DNA from: Mycolicibacterium frederiksbergense
GTDB lineage: Bacteria > Actinomycetota > Actinomycetes > Mycobacteriales > Mycobacteriaceae
Length of the DNA: 64,000 nt
Direction of reading: 5' to 3'
Assembly (NCBI RefSeq): GCF_029893345.1
Contig: NZ_JARXVE010000004.1
Coordinates: 248,001-312,000 of the forward strand
Shown: positions 55,676-64,000 of the stretch, one piece after another
Numbering within the stretch: the stretch's first letter is position 1
Layout of the letters: each line of letters starts with the position of its first letter
The notes under the pieces: model-generated
The model's database searches: none
The model's input: only the letters and a program-made list of their open reading frames with translations
What the model was told of the DNA's origin: nothing
Position numbers and translations under genes: made by a program

Positions 55676-56545
55676 CTAGTGGATCGCCGAACCCCGCACC
55701 CGGTCAACCACCCACACTGCCAGCCAGCACGTGCAGGCGATCGTGACGATCACGAAGCTCGGCGGCATATTGAACATCGCGGACACCGCCAATCCCGCCC
55801 ACACCGACACCAGGCCGATCACGGTCGAGATCGCCATCGCGGCAAGCGGTCGGGCGGTCACCATGATCGCCGTCGCCGCCGGGGTGACGACGAGTGCGAA
55901 CAACAGCAGCGTGCCCACGGCCTGCACCGCCATGGTGACCGCAACCCCGAGCAGCACCATGAACAGCACCGACAAAGCACGTACCGGCACCCCCTTGGCC
56001 TCGGCCACCTGGGCATTGACCGAGGCGAACAGCAGTGGGCGGTAAACGAATACGACCGCGGCGGCCAGCACCACCAACAGTGCGGTGAAGGTCAGCAACT
56101 GCTCCTGGGTGATGGCCAGCAGATTGCCGAACAGCACATTGGTCAGCGTGGACGAATTCTTGGTGGCCAGCGAGTTGAAGAACAGACCGAATCCGGTGGC
56201 CAGGGCCAGCACGGTGCCGGTGGCCACCTCACGGTCGTGGGCCCGGCTGCCCATCACCCCGATGACCAAGGCCCCGCCGACACAGAACGCGCCCAGCCCC
56301 AACCCCACGGGAAGCCCGAGCAGCGCGGCGCCGGTGGCACCGGGCAGACCGATGTGGGCCAGCGCGTGGGCGGCGAATGCGGTGTTGCGGACGATGACGA
56401 AATAGCCGATCAGCCCGGCGGCCAACGCCACCAGAGTGCCGCCGATCAGCGCGTTACGCATGAACGCCGAGGTCAGGATCTGCCACCAGTTGTGCTGGTA
56501 GCCCATCGCCAACGAGCCTTGAGCCAGCAGGCTCGCCGCCATCAC
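55676..56545 (-). CDS. znuB: Zinc ABC permease ZnuB-like
   Basis: A GTG overlapping the znuC stop gives 289 residues with about eight hydrophobic helices and the family-3 permease core HALAHIGLPGATGAALLG near 80 and VGTLLLFALVVTPAATAIM near 213. It belongs to the metal-type ABC permeases (zinc/manganese). It is the last gene of znuA-znuC-znuB, read on the minus strand from a Zur-type operator. Confidence 0.88.
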   Translation of the reverse strand: MMAASLLAQGSLAMGYQHNWWQILTSAFMRNALIGGTLVALAAGLIGYFVIVRNTAFAAHALAHIGLPGATGAALLGLPVGLGLGAFCVGGALVIGVMGSRAHDREVATGTVLALATGFGLFFNSLATKNSSTLTNVLFGNLLAITQEQLLTFTALLVVLAAAVVFVYRPLLFASVNAQVAEAKGVPVRALSVLFMVLLGVAVTMAVQAVGTLLLFALVVTPAATAIMVTARPLAAMAISTVIGLVSVWAGLAVSAMFNMPPSFVIVTIACTCWLAVWVVDRVRGSAIH

Positions 56546-57303
56546 ACGCTCCTCATGTACATCTGTCCCTGCAGGGTGTTGGCCACAGCCACCTTGGTGC
56601 CGTAGAGGTGGGTCAGCAACTCGGCATCCACCACCTGGTCGATGGCGGCGTGATGAGCGTGCCCGTCGAGTAGGTAGATCGCGCTGTCGAGCACGCTCAG
56701 CAGCGGGTTGAGGTCATGGGCGACAACGAGAATGGTCACGCCCAGATCGCTGTTGAGCCGGGCCAGCAGTTGCACGATCTCGTGTTGGTTACGCAGGTCG
56801 AGTGCGGCCAGCGGCTCATCGAGAATCAGCATCTTCGGCTGTCCGACAAGGGCATTGGCCAGCGCGATGCGCTGGCGCTGGCCGCCGGAGAGTTGCGAAA
56901 CCCGCATGTCGGCGAACCCGGTGGCCTCGACCCAGCGCAGCGCCTCGTCGACGCGGGCCTTCTCGGCGTGGGTGGTACGGGTGAATCCCCACCGCCGCCC
57001 GGTCAGCCCCAGGGTCACCGCGTCGCGGGCCCGGATGGCCTCCCCCGCCCCCGCGACGTAGTCCTGCGGGACGTAGCCGATCAGGTCGTTGTGTTCACCC
57101 GGCGCGCCACCGAGCACCTGCACCGAACCCGAGGCCGCGGGCAGCAGGCCCAGCACGACCTGCAACATGGTGGACTTGCCGGATCCGTTGGAGCCGATCA
57201 GCGCGACGATGCTGCCGGTGGGGATCTCGAAGGTGCCCTCCGACCAGATCAGGCGTCCCCCGCGCACGGCACTGACATCATCGAAGACCAGGGCGGGATT
57301 CAC
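56542..57303 (-). CDS. znuC: Zinc ABC ATPase ZnuC-like
   Basis: The GTG at 57303 overlaps the znuA stop by 4 bp and gives 253 residues; longer in-frame starts would run into znuA. Walker A is GSNGSGKST near 35, the signature LSGGQRQRIALANAL near 136, Walker B MLILDEPLAALD, and the switch His is in VAHDLN. Gene overlap on both sides shows coupled translation of the three transporter parts. Confidence 0.9.
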   Translation of the reverse strand: MNPALVFDDVSAVRGGRLIWSEGTFEIPTGSIVALIGSNGSGKSTMLQVVLGLLPAASGSVQVLGGAPGEHNDLIGYVPQDYVAGAGEAIRARDAVTLGLTGRRWGFTRTTHAEKARVDEALRWVEATGFADMRVSQLSGGQRQRIALANALVGQPKMLILDEPLAALDLRNQHEIVQLLARLNSDLGVTILVVAHDLNPLLSVLDSAIYLLDGHAHHAAIDQVVDAELLTHLYGTKVAVANTLQGQMYMRSV

Positions 57304-58241
57304 GGCTGGATCTGCAGGGCTTTGGCGAGGGCGGTGAGTTGGTCCACCTGCCAAGCCTCGAACGAATCCGCGCCCGGCGCCACTGTTTCGGTGATATCGA
57401 CGACCGGAACCCCGGCGCTTTCGGCGGCGGCCCGGATCTGGTTGGGCAGCGAGCCCTCGGTCTGGGTGTTGAAGATCAGCACGTCGACCCCGCGATCGGC
57501 GAGCAGACCCAGGAACGCATGCAGGTCGGCCGGTGACGGGTCGGCGTGGTTGGACAAGGCCGCCTGATAGCCGGCCGGCGTCTGATTCACCAAGCCGACC
57601 GCTGCGGCCATGTCGTCGAACACCGATTCGGTGGCGGCGTAGCGCTTTCCGGTGGCCTTGGCCTTGATGTCGGCGATCAGCTGCCGGTAGGGCTGCATCG
57701 AGTTGGTGAACTCGGCGCGTCGTTGGGCGAAGTAATCCTTTGTCTCAGGCGCTAATTGGCTCAGCTCCTCGGTCACCGCGTCGGCGACTCCGGTCACCGC
57801 GGTCGGGCTGTACCAGGCGTGCGGGTTGATGGCGTGATCGTGGCCGTCCTCCCCGGTCGCCGAGACAGCCGAGATCACAATGGCGTTCGGCGCCGTGCTC
57901 TGTGCGAGCTTGGACGCCCACTCGTCGTAGTGCCCGCCGTTGATCACGACCAGCTGGGCGCCCTGGAATTTCGCCGCGTCCGCGGGCGAGGGCTCAAAAT
58001 CGTGCGGGTCGACCGATGATCCGGCCAGCACCGTGGTCACCTTCGCGCAGGCGCCGCCCAGTTCTTTCACGATGTCGCCCCATTGGTCGACGCTGACCAC
58101 CACATTCACCGGTGTGCCCGGGCAGTCTCCGGCCGGTTCGGCGGTGGGGGATTCTCCGGCACCACCACAGGCGGCGAGGGCGAACGGAGCGGCAAGCAGC
58201 AGGCCGGTGGCCAAGCTGCGGAGTTTCAGGGGCGCAAGCAC
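57300..58241 (-). CDS. znuA: Zinc-binding lipoprotein ZnuA-like
   Basis: Residue numbering follows the GTG at 58241, which puts the positively charged LKLRS right at the start of a lipoprotein signal peptide ending LAACGG; in-frame ATGs at 58265 and 58277 are alternatives. The mature protein is a cluster A-I metal-binding protein: SSVDPHDFEPSPADA contains the first metal His, INGGHYDEW the second, and EDGHDHAINPHAWYSP a short His-rich loop with another ligand. It captures zinc outside the membrane for ZnuBC. Confidence 0.85.
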   Translation of the reverse strand: MLAPLKLRSLATGLLLAAPFALAACGGAGESPTAEPAGDCPGTPVNVVVSVDQWGDIVKELGGACAKVTTVLAGSSVDPHDFEPSPADAAKFQGAQLVVINGGHYDEWASKLAQSTAPNAIVISAVSATGEDGHDHAINPHAWYSPTAVTGVADAVTEELSQLAPETKDYFAQRRAEFTNSMQPYRQLIADIKAKATGKRYAATESVFDDMAAAVGLVNQTPAGYQAALSNHADPSPADLHAFLGLLADRGVDVLIFNTQTEGSLPNQIRAAAESAGVPVVDITETVAPGADSFEAWQVDQLTALAKALQIQP

Positions 58242-58294
58242 GCCGATAACGATAACCGTTTGCATTAGCCGATGCACGCCCGGATGATGATTTA

Positions 58295-58313
58295 TTGAAA
58301 ATCATTGTCATTA
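58295..58313. promoter_or_regulatory. Zur-type operator
   Basis: TTGAAAATCATTGTCATTA contains TGAAAATCATTGTCA, which fits the mycobacterial Zur pattern TGAnAATnATTnTCA. It lies between divergent znuA and the COG0523 GTPase gene, ending 9 bp before the latter's ATG. Confidence 0.8.
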
Positions 58314-58322
58314 AGGAGCGCG

Positions 58323-59453
58323 ATGTCCGACTTGTTACCCGTCACCGTCCTCTCCGGGTTCCTCGGCGCCGGAAAGACCACACTGCTCAACCACATCCTG
58401 GCCAACCGGGAAGGCAGGCGCGTGGCAGTGATCGTCAACGACATGAGCGAGGTCAACATCGATGCCGCGCTGATCGCCGGAGAGGGCCATCTCGACCGGG
58501 CCGAGGAGAAGCTCGTCGAGCTCACCAACGGCTGCATCTGCTGCACACTGCGCGAAGACCTGGTGGAGGCGGTCGGCGCACTGGCCCGGCAGGGCCGATT
58601 CGACCAGCTGGTGATCGAATCGACCGGCATCTCCGAACCCATGCCGGTGGCGGCCACCTTCAGCTGGGAGTTCGAGGACGGCTTCCGGCTCGGTGAGCTT
58701 GCCCGGCTGGACACGCTGGTAACCGTGGTGGACACCTCGACCTTCCTGACCGAGGTGACCCGTGGCGACGCTCTGACCGAGCGTGAGATGACCGCAGGCC
58801 CGGGAGACGGCCGCAACGTGGCCGATCTGCTGGTCGACCAGGTGGAGTTCGCCGACGTCATCCTGCTCAACAAGACCGATCTGGTCAGCGCCGAACGACT
58901 CGGCGCCGTCGAGGCGGTGGTGCGCAGGCTCAACCCGACGGCGCGACTGCTGCACACCACGCACGGCGTGGTCGACCTGCACGAGGTCCTCGACACCGGC
59001 CGGTTCGACCCGGTCGCCGCGGCCGAGGCACCGGGCTGGGACGAAGAACTCGCGATGGGACACACGCCCGAGACCGAGGAGTACGGCATCGGTTCGATGA
59101 CCTTCCGCGCCGATCGCCCGTTTCACCCGTACCGACTGGCCGAGGCACTCGAGCAGGTTCGGGGCCTGTTGCGCAGCAAGGGTTTCTGCTGGATCGCCAG
59201 CCGGCCCTCGATCGCGGCGATCTGGTCGCAGGCCGGCCCGAACCTGGTGCTCGAGCCGGCCCAGTTCTGGTCATCCACCGAGATCGAACCCGGCCAGGAG
59301 ATCGTCTTCATAGGGATCCGCATCGATCGGGAAGCACTCGACACGCTCCTGCGCGCGGCGCTGCTCACCGACGCCGAACTGGCCGAGGGCGAGCGGGCCT
59401 GGGTCCACTACCCCGATCCGCTGCCCGCCTGGCACGTCACCCACGCGCACTGA
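58323..59453 (+). CDS. COG0523 / CobW-family G3E GTPase, putative zinc metallochaperone
   Basis: The ATG at 58323 behind AAGGAG gives 376 residues. The G1 loop is [15 protein letters not shown] at 12-26, the metal-binding CxCC motif is [12 protein letters not shown] near 70, G3 ESTGISEP near 100 and G4 NKTD near 185; the C-terminal CobW_C domain is complete ([21 protein letters not shown] onward). Members under Zur control insert or store zinc during starvation. The Zur-type palindrome directly at its ribosome site supports this over a cobalamin role, although bluB follows. Confidence 0.88.
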   Translation: MSDLLPVTVLSGFLGAGKTTLLNHILANREGRRVAVIVNDMSEVNIDAALIAGEGHLDRAEEKLVELTNGCICCTLREDLVEAVGALARQGRFDQLVIESTGISEPMPVAATFSWEFEDGFRLGELARLDTLVTVVDTSTFLTEVTRGDALTEREMTAGPGDGRNVADLLVDQVEFADVILLNKTDLVSAERLGAVEAVVRRLNPTARLLHTTHGVVDLHEVLDTGRFDPVAAAEAPGWDEELAMGHTPETEEYGIGSMTFRADRPFHPYRLAEALEQVRGLLRSKGFCWIASRPSIAAIWSQAGPNLVLEPAQFWSSTEIEPGQEIVFIGIRIDREALDTLLRAALLTDAELAEGERAWVHYPDPLPAWHVTHAH

Positions 59454-59489
59454 AACCTGAGGGAGGAACCGGCCACCTAAGCTCGACCT

Positions 59490-60149
59490 GTGTCTGAGCA
59501 CGCTTTCAGCCCGGATGAGCGCCGAGCCGTCTACCGGGCCATCGCCGAACGTCGTGATATGCGCCGGTTCGTGCCGGGCAGCACGGTGCCGCCCGAGGTC
59601 CTCGGCCGGCTGTTGCACGCCGCGCACGCGGCGCCGAGCGTCGGGCTGATGCAGCCGTGGCGGTTCATCCGGATCACCGATGACGCGTTGCGCGGCAAGA
59701 TCCACGCTCTGGTCGACGAGGAACGCCTGCACACCGCCGACGCGCTCGGCTCCCGCGGCGATGAGTTCCTCGCGCTGAAGGTGGAGGGCATCCTCGACTG
59801 CGCCGAACTGTTCGTGGTCGCCCTCGGCGAGAACCGCGACCGGCACGTGTTCGGCCGCCGCACGCTGCCCCAGATGGACTTGGCCTCGGTGTCCTGCGCG
59901 ATCCAGAACATGTGGCTGGCGGCGCGCGCCGAGGGGCTGGGCATGGGCTGGGTGTCGATCTTCGAGCCGCTGCCGCTGGCCCAGTTGATGGGGATGCCCG
60001 ACGATGCCGAACCGGTGGCGATCCTGTGCCTGGGTCCGGTCCCAGAGTTCCCGGACCGGCCGGTGCTGGAAATCGAGCACTGGACTACTGCGCGCCCGCT
60101 GCCGGAATTCGTGTCAGAGAACGGCTGGCCGACCGGCGCATCGTCTTAG
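59490..60149 (+). CDS. bluB: BluB, 5,6-dimethylbenzimidazole synthase
   Basis: A GTG 36 bp after the GTPase gives 219 residues of the nitroreductase fold with BluB-specific features: RRDMRRFVPGSTVPPEVLGRLLHAAHAAPSVGLMQPWRFIRI at about 22-63 and NMWLAARAEGLGMGWVSIFEP near 140. BluB cleaves reduced FMN with oxygen to make the lower ligand of vitamin B12. It is within a same-strand run controlled from the Zur site, an unusual context. Confidence 0.87.
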   Translation: MSEHAFSPDERRAVYRAIAERRDMRRFVPGSTVPPEVLGRLLHAAHAAPSVGLMQPWRFIRITDDALRGKIHALVDEERLHTADALGSRGDEFLALKVEGILDCAELFVVALGENRDRHVFGRRTLPQMDLASVSCAIQNMWLAARAEGLGMGWVSIFEPLPLAQLMGMPDDAEPVAILCLGPVPEFPDRPVLEIEHWTTARPLPEFVSENGWPTGASS

Positions 60150-60158
60150 GCTGGTCTG

Positions 60159-60920
60159 ATGGCTGAATCCGTCGACCTCAATGCCGATCTGGGCGAGAGT
60201 TTCGGGGAGTGGAAGCTCGGTGACGACGAGGCCATGCTGGACGTGGTCACCAGCGCCAACGTGGCCTGCGGCTTCCATGCCGGCGACCCGGCGCTGCTGC
60301 TGCGCACCTGCCGCGGCGCCGCCGAACGCGGCGTGCGGGTCGGCGCCCAGGTGAGTTACCACGACCTGGCCGGCTTCGGCAGACGCTTCATCGATGTAGC
60401 TCCCGAAGACCTGACCGCCGACCTGATCTATCAGATCGGCGCGCTACAGGCCATCGCCCATGCCGCGGGGACCAGGGTGACCTACGTGAAACCACATGGC
60501 GCGCTGTACAACACCATCGTGAGTCACCGCGAACAGGCCGCCGCAGTGGCGGCTGCGGTGGCGGCCGTGGACGCCGGGCTGCCGGTCCTGGGATTGTCCG
60601 GGTCGGTGTTCTTCGACGAGGCAGAGCGGCTCGGGCTGCGCACCGTCGCCGAGGCCTTCGCCGACCGCGCCTACCGACCGGACGGCACCTTGGTGTCACG
60701 AAGTGAACCCGGTGCCGTGCTGCACGACGCCGCCGAGATCGCCGAACGGGTGGCGGGCATGGTCACCGCCGGGCAGGTGACCGCCGTGGACGGATCGGTC
60801 ATCCCGATCACGGTGGAATCGGTTTGTGTACACGGCGATTCGCCGGGTGCCGTTCAGATCGCCACGGCCGTACGATCCGGCCTGCGCGCCGCGGGCATCA
60901 CGCTGCGCACATTCACCTGA
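60159..60920 (+). CDS. pxpA: 5-oxoprolinase subunit A (LamB/YcsF family, PxpA)
   Basis: The 253-residue protein begins [39 protein letters not shown], the family signature with the metal-site His, and has VKPHGALYN near 107. PxpA works with PxpB and PxpC to hydrolyse 5-oxoproline with ATP; neither partner is seen in the window. It is 9 bp from bluB and 17 bp from the permease. Confidence 0.9.
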   Translation: MAESVDLNADLGESFGEWKLGDDEAMLDVVTSANVACGFHAGDPALLLRTCRGAAERGVRVGAQVSYHDLAGFGRRFIDVAPEDLTADLIYQIGALQAIAHAAGTRVTYVKPHGALYNTIVSHREQAAAVAAAVAAVDAGLPVLGLSGSVFFDEAERLGLRTVAEAFADRAYRPDGTLVSRSEPGAVLHDAAEIAERVAGMVTAGQVTAVDGSVIPITVESVCVHGDSPGAVQIATAVRSGLRAAGITLRTFT

Positions 60921-60937
60921 CAGGTCCGGCTGGCATC

Positions 60938-61933
60938 ATGACCGCCGTGACAGCCCCGGCGAAATCGCGATGGCGCCCGACGTCCATGCAGCTGCTGGTC
61001 GCCGGCATCATCGCCCTGGCACTCGCGGGTTCGACGATGCACCGCCTCGTGCGGGACACACCCGACCTGGCGACTGCGGCCACGGTGTTCTGCGGCGTGT
61101 TTGTCCAGGCGCTGCCGTTCCTGGCCCTTGGTGTGGTGATCAGCGGCCTGATCGCGGTGTTCGTCACGCCGGAGCGTCTCGCCCGGTGGCTGCCCAAGCG
61201 CACGGGTGCGGCGATCCTGGCCGCGGGCGTGGGAGGCGCCGCGCTGCCCGGCTGCGAATGCGGATCAGTCCCGGTGGCGCGCAGGCTGTTCGGTACCGGC
61301 AGCACGGGGGCCGCGGCATTGACGTTCATGCTGGCGGCACCGGCGATCAATCCCGTGGTGCTGGTGGCTACCGCGGTCGCCTTCCCCGGCCATCCGCAGA
61401 TGGTCGTCGCACGTTGCGTCGCATCGCTGCTGACCGCACTCATCATGGGAGCAGCCTGGGCCCGCTTCGGCCGACCGGAGTGGATCACCCGACGATTGCC
61501 CGACCCGGGGCACTCCGAAGGTTCGCGGTGGGCGGTGTTCACCGAGGCGGCCCGGCACGACTTCCTGTCCGCATGCTCGTACCTGGTGATCGGGGCCGCC
61601 GCGGCGGCCGCCCTGCACGTGCTGGTGCCAACCTGGGTGTACCAGCACCTCGCGGGCCAGATCGGGCTCGGAATAATCACCATGGCGGTATTGGCGGTGG
61701 TACTGGCACTGTGTTCGGAGGCCGACGCCTTCGTCGTGGCCAGCCTCACCATGCTGCCGCTGCTGCCCCGGCTGGTGTTCCTGGTGGTGGGGCCGGCCGT
61801 GGACCTCAAGCTGTTCGCGATGCAGGCCGGGATGTTCGGCCGTGCGTTCGCAATCCGCTTCGCGCCGGCCACATTCGTGGTGGCAATGCTGGTCGCCACC
61901 GGAGTCGGGCTGACCATCCTGGGGCCACGGTGA
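60938..61933 (+). CDS. DUF318/ArsP-type permease (YraQ-like)
   Basis: The ATG at 60938 gives 331 residues with about eight helices. GVGGAALPGCECGSVPVARRLF at about 97-118 and LTFMLAAPAINPVVLVATAVAF are the hallmark of the PF03773 permease family, whose cysteines may bind metal or metalloid. It overlaps the following DUF1980 gene by 4 bp, a pairing seen in many bacteria. The Zur-linked context suggests a metal substrate (inference). Confidence 0.85.
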   Translation: MTAVTAPAKSRWRPTSMQLLVAGIIALALAGSTMHRLVRDTPDLATAATVFCGVFVQALPFLALGVVISGLIAVFVTPERLARWLPKRTGAAILAAGVGGAALPGCECGSVPVARRLFGTGSTGAAALTFMLAAPAINPVVLVATAVAFPGHPQMVVARCVASLLTALIMGAAWARFGRPEWITRRLPDPGHSEGSRWAVFTEAARHDFLSACSYLVIGAAAAAALHVLVPTWVYQHLAGQIGLGIITMAVLAVVLALCSEADAFVVASLTMLPLLPRLVFLVVGPAVDLKLFAMQAGMFGRAFAIRFAPATFVVAMLVATGVGLTILGPR

Positions 61934-62652
61934 GCCGCGAGACCGAGAACACCCTGCTGCTGCTGATCGGGGTGAGCACCACGATAATCGTCGTCTCCGG
62001 CAACTACACCCGCTACGTCAAGCCAACCCTGCTGCCCTATCTGGCCGTCACCGCGGTGCTGCTCATCGCGCTGGCCCTCGCGGCCATCGTGCGCGACATC
62101 CGTCGTGGCAGACCCGGCAACGAAGACAATGAAGCCGACGCGCACCAGCATTCGCACCGGACCGGTGTCACCTGGCTGCTGCTCATCCCGATCGCGCTGC
62201 TGGCGTTCGTCGTACCACCCGCGATCCGTCCGGATGCGGTATCCGTGACGGAGGTGTCCACCGATGTGCTGAAGCGGGCGTTCCCGCCGCTGCCCGAGGG
62301 CCGGGCACCGGAAGTATCCCTGCCCGACGTACTGATCCGGGCCGCTCAGGACAGCGGCGGAACGCTCGACGGCCGCAGGATCACCATCACCGGCTTCACC
62401 ATGCACGATGGTGACCGCACGTATCTGGCCCGGGTGGTGATCATTTGCTGCGCTGCCGACGCGCAGTTGGCACGCATCCTGCTCTCCGGGCCCGCCGCTG
62501 CTGAGGTGGCGGGGCTTGCGGAGAACACCTGGATCAAGGTGGAGGGCACGGTGCCTGCGGGGCAAGGCGATTCGAGTCGGCGCAGCATTCCGGTGATGAC
62601 GGCGCTGAGCGTGGCGCGCACCGATCCCCCTGCGCGTCCCTACGCCTACTAA
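61930..62652 (+). CDS. TIGR03943/DUF1980-type membrane protein
   Basis: A GTG start gives 240 residues: two N-terminal helices (about 8-55), an acidic/His-rich linker NEADAHQHSHRTG that could bind metal, a third helix near 78-95, and a C-terminal domain with FTMHDGDRTYLARVVIICCAADAQ typical of DUF1980, including a Cys pair. Together with the permease upstream it probably forms one transport complex. It ends the plus-strand run that begins at the Zur operator. Confidence 0.83.
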   Translation: MSRETENTLLLLIGVSTTIIVVSGNYTRYVKPTLLPYLAVTAVLLIALALAAIVRDIRRGRPGNEDNEADAHQHSHRTGVTWLLLIPIALLAFVVPPAIRPDAVSVTEVSTDVLKRAFPPLPEGRAPEVSLPDVLIRAAQDSGGTLDGRRITITGFTMHDGDRTYLARVVIICCAADAQLARILLSGPAAAEVAGLAENTWIKVEGTVPAGQGDSSRRSIPVMTALSVARTDPPARPYAY

Positions 62653-62655
62653 GGC

Positions 62656-63321
62656 CTACCCGCGTGGTCTCGAGAGCGCGCAATCGTTACATTTCGATCC
62701 GCCGGGCACCCGGTAGTACAGGCAACAACTGCGACGGCGGAACGCCCACCCGGTCAGGTCGCCCGTGCCGGCCAATTCACCTGTGGCCAATAGCGATTCG
62801 GTGACGCCGAGGACGTCGTCATGCAATTCCGGTCGAGCCCGGGCCAGCTCGGCCGCCGCCGCGGCCAACGCCGCCGCGGCATTGCCGTAGAGCAGTCGCG
62901 GCGCCATCTTGACCCGAAGCCCGGCGGCCAGCGGCTCGAGGTGCTCGGTGATCACACGCCGATACAACTGCTCCACCATCGGCCGACCGCTGTCGACGGG
63001 CGCTCCGAGCGGCACCGGCAACCGGAGTTCGGTACGCGAGGCATGGCGCTGCAGATCGGTCAGATCGGGCAGCACACCGAATTGCAGCGCACACGCCAGC
63101 AGCGGTGACCACAACCGTGATGCGTGACTGAACTGGACCAGGGAGGCACCGATGCGCAGATCCGTGGTGTTGCTTCGCGCGGCGGTCGCACCGACCAGGT
63201 CGGCGCAACCGTCGTCATAGCACCGCTGCACCGGAACCCACTGGGCCGGGTCCCCACCGACGACGATGCCGAAAAAGCCTCCGTAGGAGGAGATTTCGTC
63301 GAGCTGGGCTCCGATGTTCAC
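62656..63321 (-). CDS. FhuF-like ferric-siderophore reductase
   Basis: The GTG at 63321 overlaps the upstream ATPase stop by 4 bp and gives 221 residues. The C-terminus RRRSCCLYYRVPGGSKCNDCAL shows the C-C-x10-C-x2-C pattern that binds the [2Fe-2S] cluster in FhuF proteins. Such proteins reduce iron released from imported siderophores in the cytosol. Position directly after a FecE-type ATPase supports a siderophore-uptake operon whose other genes lie beyond the window. Confidence 0.82.
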   Translation of the reverse strand: MNIGAQLDEISSYGGFFGIVVGGDPAQWVPVQRCYDDGCADLVGATAARSNTTDLRIGASLVQFSHASRLWSPLLACALQFGVLPDLTDLQRHASRTELRLPVPLGAPVDSGRPMVEQLYRRVITEHLEPLAAGLRVKMAPRLLYGNAAAALAAAAAELARARPELHDDVLGVTESLLATGELAGTGDLTGWAFRRRSCCLYYRVPGGSKCNDCALSRPRG

Positions 63322-64000
63322 GGGGTCGCCACCGCCGTGGGCAGGACGGTGACCTGGGGCCTGCCGGTATCGGGATCGACGACGATCCGGGCCGCAACCC
63401 CATATACGTCGGCAAGCAACTGCACGGTGAGAACCTCCTCGGGAGTACCGACGGCGACCAGCCGTCCATCGTCGAGCACACAGATCCGATCGCAATACAT
63501 GGCAGCCAGACTCAGGTCGTGCAGTGCGGCGACCACGGTCGCGCCGGTCTCGCGCAGCAGGCGCAGCGCCTCATGCTGATGGCGCAGATCGAGGTGGTTG
63601 GTGGGTTCGTCGAGCACGATCACGTCGGTGCGCTGCGCCAGCGCCCGAGCGATGAGCACGCGTTGCTTCTGGCCTCCGGACAGCCGGCCGTAACCGACCC
63701 CGCTCAGCTCCGCGATGTCCAGTGCCGCCAGTGCCGCACCGATGATCTCGCGGTCCTCACGGTTGTCGGCCTCGAAGGACCGTTTGTACGGGGTGCGGCC
63801 CATCGCCACCATGTCGAACACGGTGAGCTCGAAATCGCCTGTGGCTTCCTGCAATACCGCCGCGACCCGGCGTGCGGCCCGCTTGCCCGGCGTCTTCCAG
63901 ACGTCGGCGCCGTCCACCAGCACCCGTCCGGCACTCGGCCGCTGGGCCCGGTACAACATGCGCAGCAGCGTGGTCTTGCCCGCACCGTTGGGTCCCACCA
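63318..64000 (-). CDS. FecE-type siderophore ABC ATPase, 5' end beyond window
   Basis: About 227 residues are visible. Walker [13 protein letters not shown] is at the very edge, so the first ~30-40 residues are missing. The signature is LSGGQKQRVLIARAL, Walker B VIVLDEPTNHLDLRHQ, and the switch His is in VAALHDLSLA. The VFDMVAMGRTPYKR segment is typical of FecE/FhuC ATPases for iron-siderophore or cobalamin import. Confidence 0.88.
   Translation of the reverse strand, partial: VGPNGAGKTTLLRMLYRAQRPSAGRVLVDGADVWKTPGKRAARRVAAVLQEATGDFELTVFDMVAMGRTPYKRSFEADNREDREIIGAALAALDIAELSGVGYGRLSGGQKQRVLIARALAQRTDVIVLDEPTNHLDLRHQHEALRLLRETGATVVAALHDLSLAAMYCDRICVLDDGRLVAVGTPEEVLTVQLLADVYGVAARIVVDPDTGRPQVTVLPTAVATP

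Noticed and set aside
58323..60149. CobW-GTPase plus BluB read as a cobalamin-biosynthesis pair
   Set aside because: The GTPase has a Zur-type operator at its ribosome site and lies opposite znuA, which fits a zinc chaperone better; BluB is kept as a B12 gene in unusual context.
60826..61929. Upstream in-frame extension of the DUF1980 gene across the permease
   Set aside because: The extension reads a shifted frame of pxpA and the permease; the GTG at 61930 overlapping the permease stop is the natural start.
60913..62565. Minus-strand open frame of 550 codons
   Set aside because: It is antisense to the ArsP-type permease and DUF1980 protein, both with clear membrane helices and family motifs.

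Overview
The window comes from a high-GC actinobacterium, almost certainly a fast-growing Mycobacterium/Mycolicibacterium. Its backbone is the cholesterol catabolism region known from M. tuberculosis around Rv3559c-Rv3574, in the same gene order: ipdF-fadE30 / fadD3-fadE31-fadE32-fadE33 / aspB-like aminotransferase / hsaB-hsaC-hsaD-hsaA / kshB / secreted protein / fadE34 / kstR. KstR2 and KstR operator palindromes are readable at the expected divergent promoters. Species assignment is inference; no rRNA or tRNA gene was seen.

Layout. 1-11837 (minus strand): a compact run built around an FtsZ/tubulin-like GTPase-fold protein, a secreted or anchored vWA protein, two membrane proteins, a large protein with two membrane spans and a partial beta-rich protein. 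11838-15246: an insertion-sequence pile-up (lone tnpB, IS110-type transposase, decayed IS200/IS605 tnpA) lying between two paralogous DUF4190-like membrane proteins. 16056-22712: HIP (steroid C/D ring) degradation genes under a KstR2 box. 22746-28451: a cassette of IclR regulator, complete betaine-type ABC importer and, divergently, an aromatic-ammonia-lyase homologue that lacks the Ala-Ser-Gly MIO triad. 28461-29621: aminotransferase. 29634-30709: HNH-protein remnant and a nucleosidase. 30830-34832: ketone-body style operon (acetoacetyl-CoA synthetase, 3-hydroxybutyrate-type dehydrogenase, transporter) with a divergent LysR regulator. 35964-42413: DeoR regulator, APC permease, glycerol-kinase-like FGGY kinase and two GlpA/GlpB-like flavoproteins. 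42394-45266: P450, TetR and mycofactocin-type SDR sharing three copies of one 18-bp palindrome. 45431-53816: hsa operon, kshB, fadE34 and kstR under KstR boxes. 53820-55664: trehalose-phosphatase and LacI regulator. 55676-62652: zinc importer znuABC and a divergent run (COG0523 GTPase, BluB, PxpA, permease, DUF1980 protein) around one Zur-type palindrome. 62656-64000: FhuF-like protein and a FecE-type ATPase cut by the window edge.

How it fits together. HsaABCD and KshB break rings A/B of the sterol nucleus, FadE34 acts on the side chain, and FadD3/FadE30-33/IpdF handle the remaining HIP unit; KstR and KstR2 control these blocks. Between them lie accessory catabolic operons, each with its own regulator. 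The least explained parts are the FtsZ-like/vWA locus, in which four proteins share a short DPFA-type motif, and the MIO-less lyase with its betaine-type importer, which I read as a candidate pathway for uptake and breakdown of a trimethylammonium amino acid such as hercynine or ergothioneine (hypothesis).
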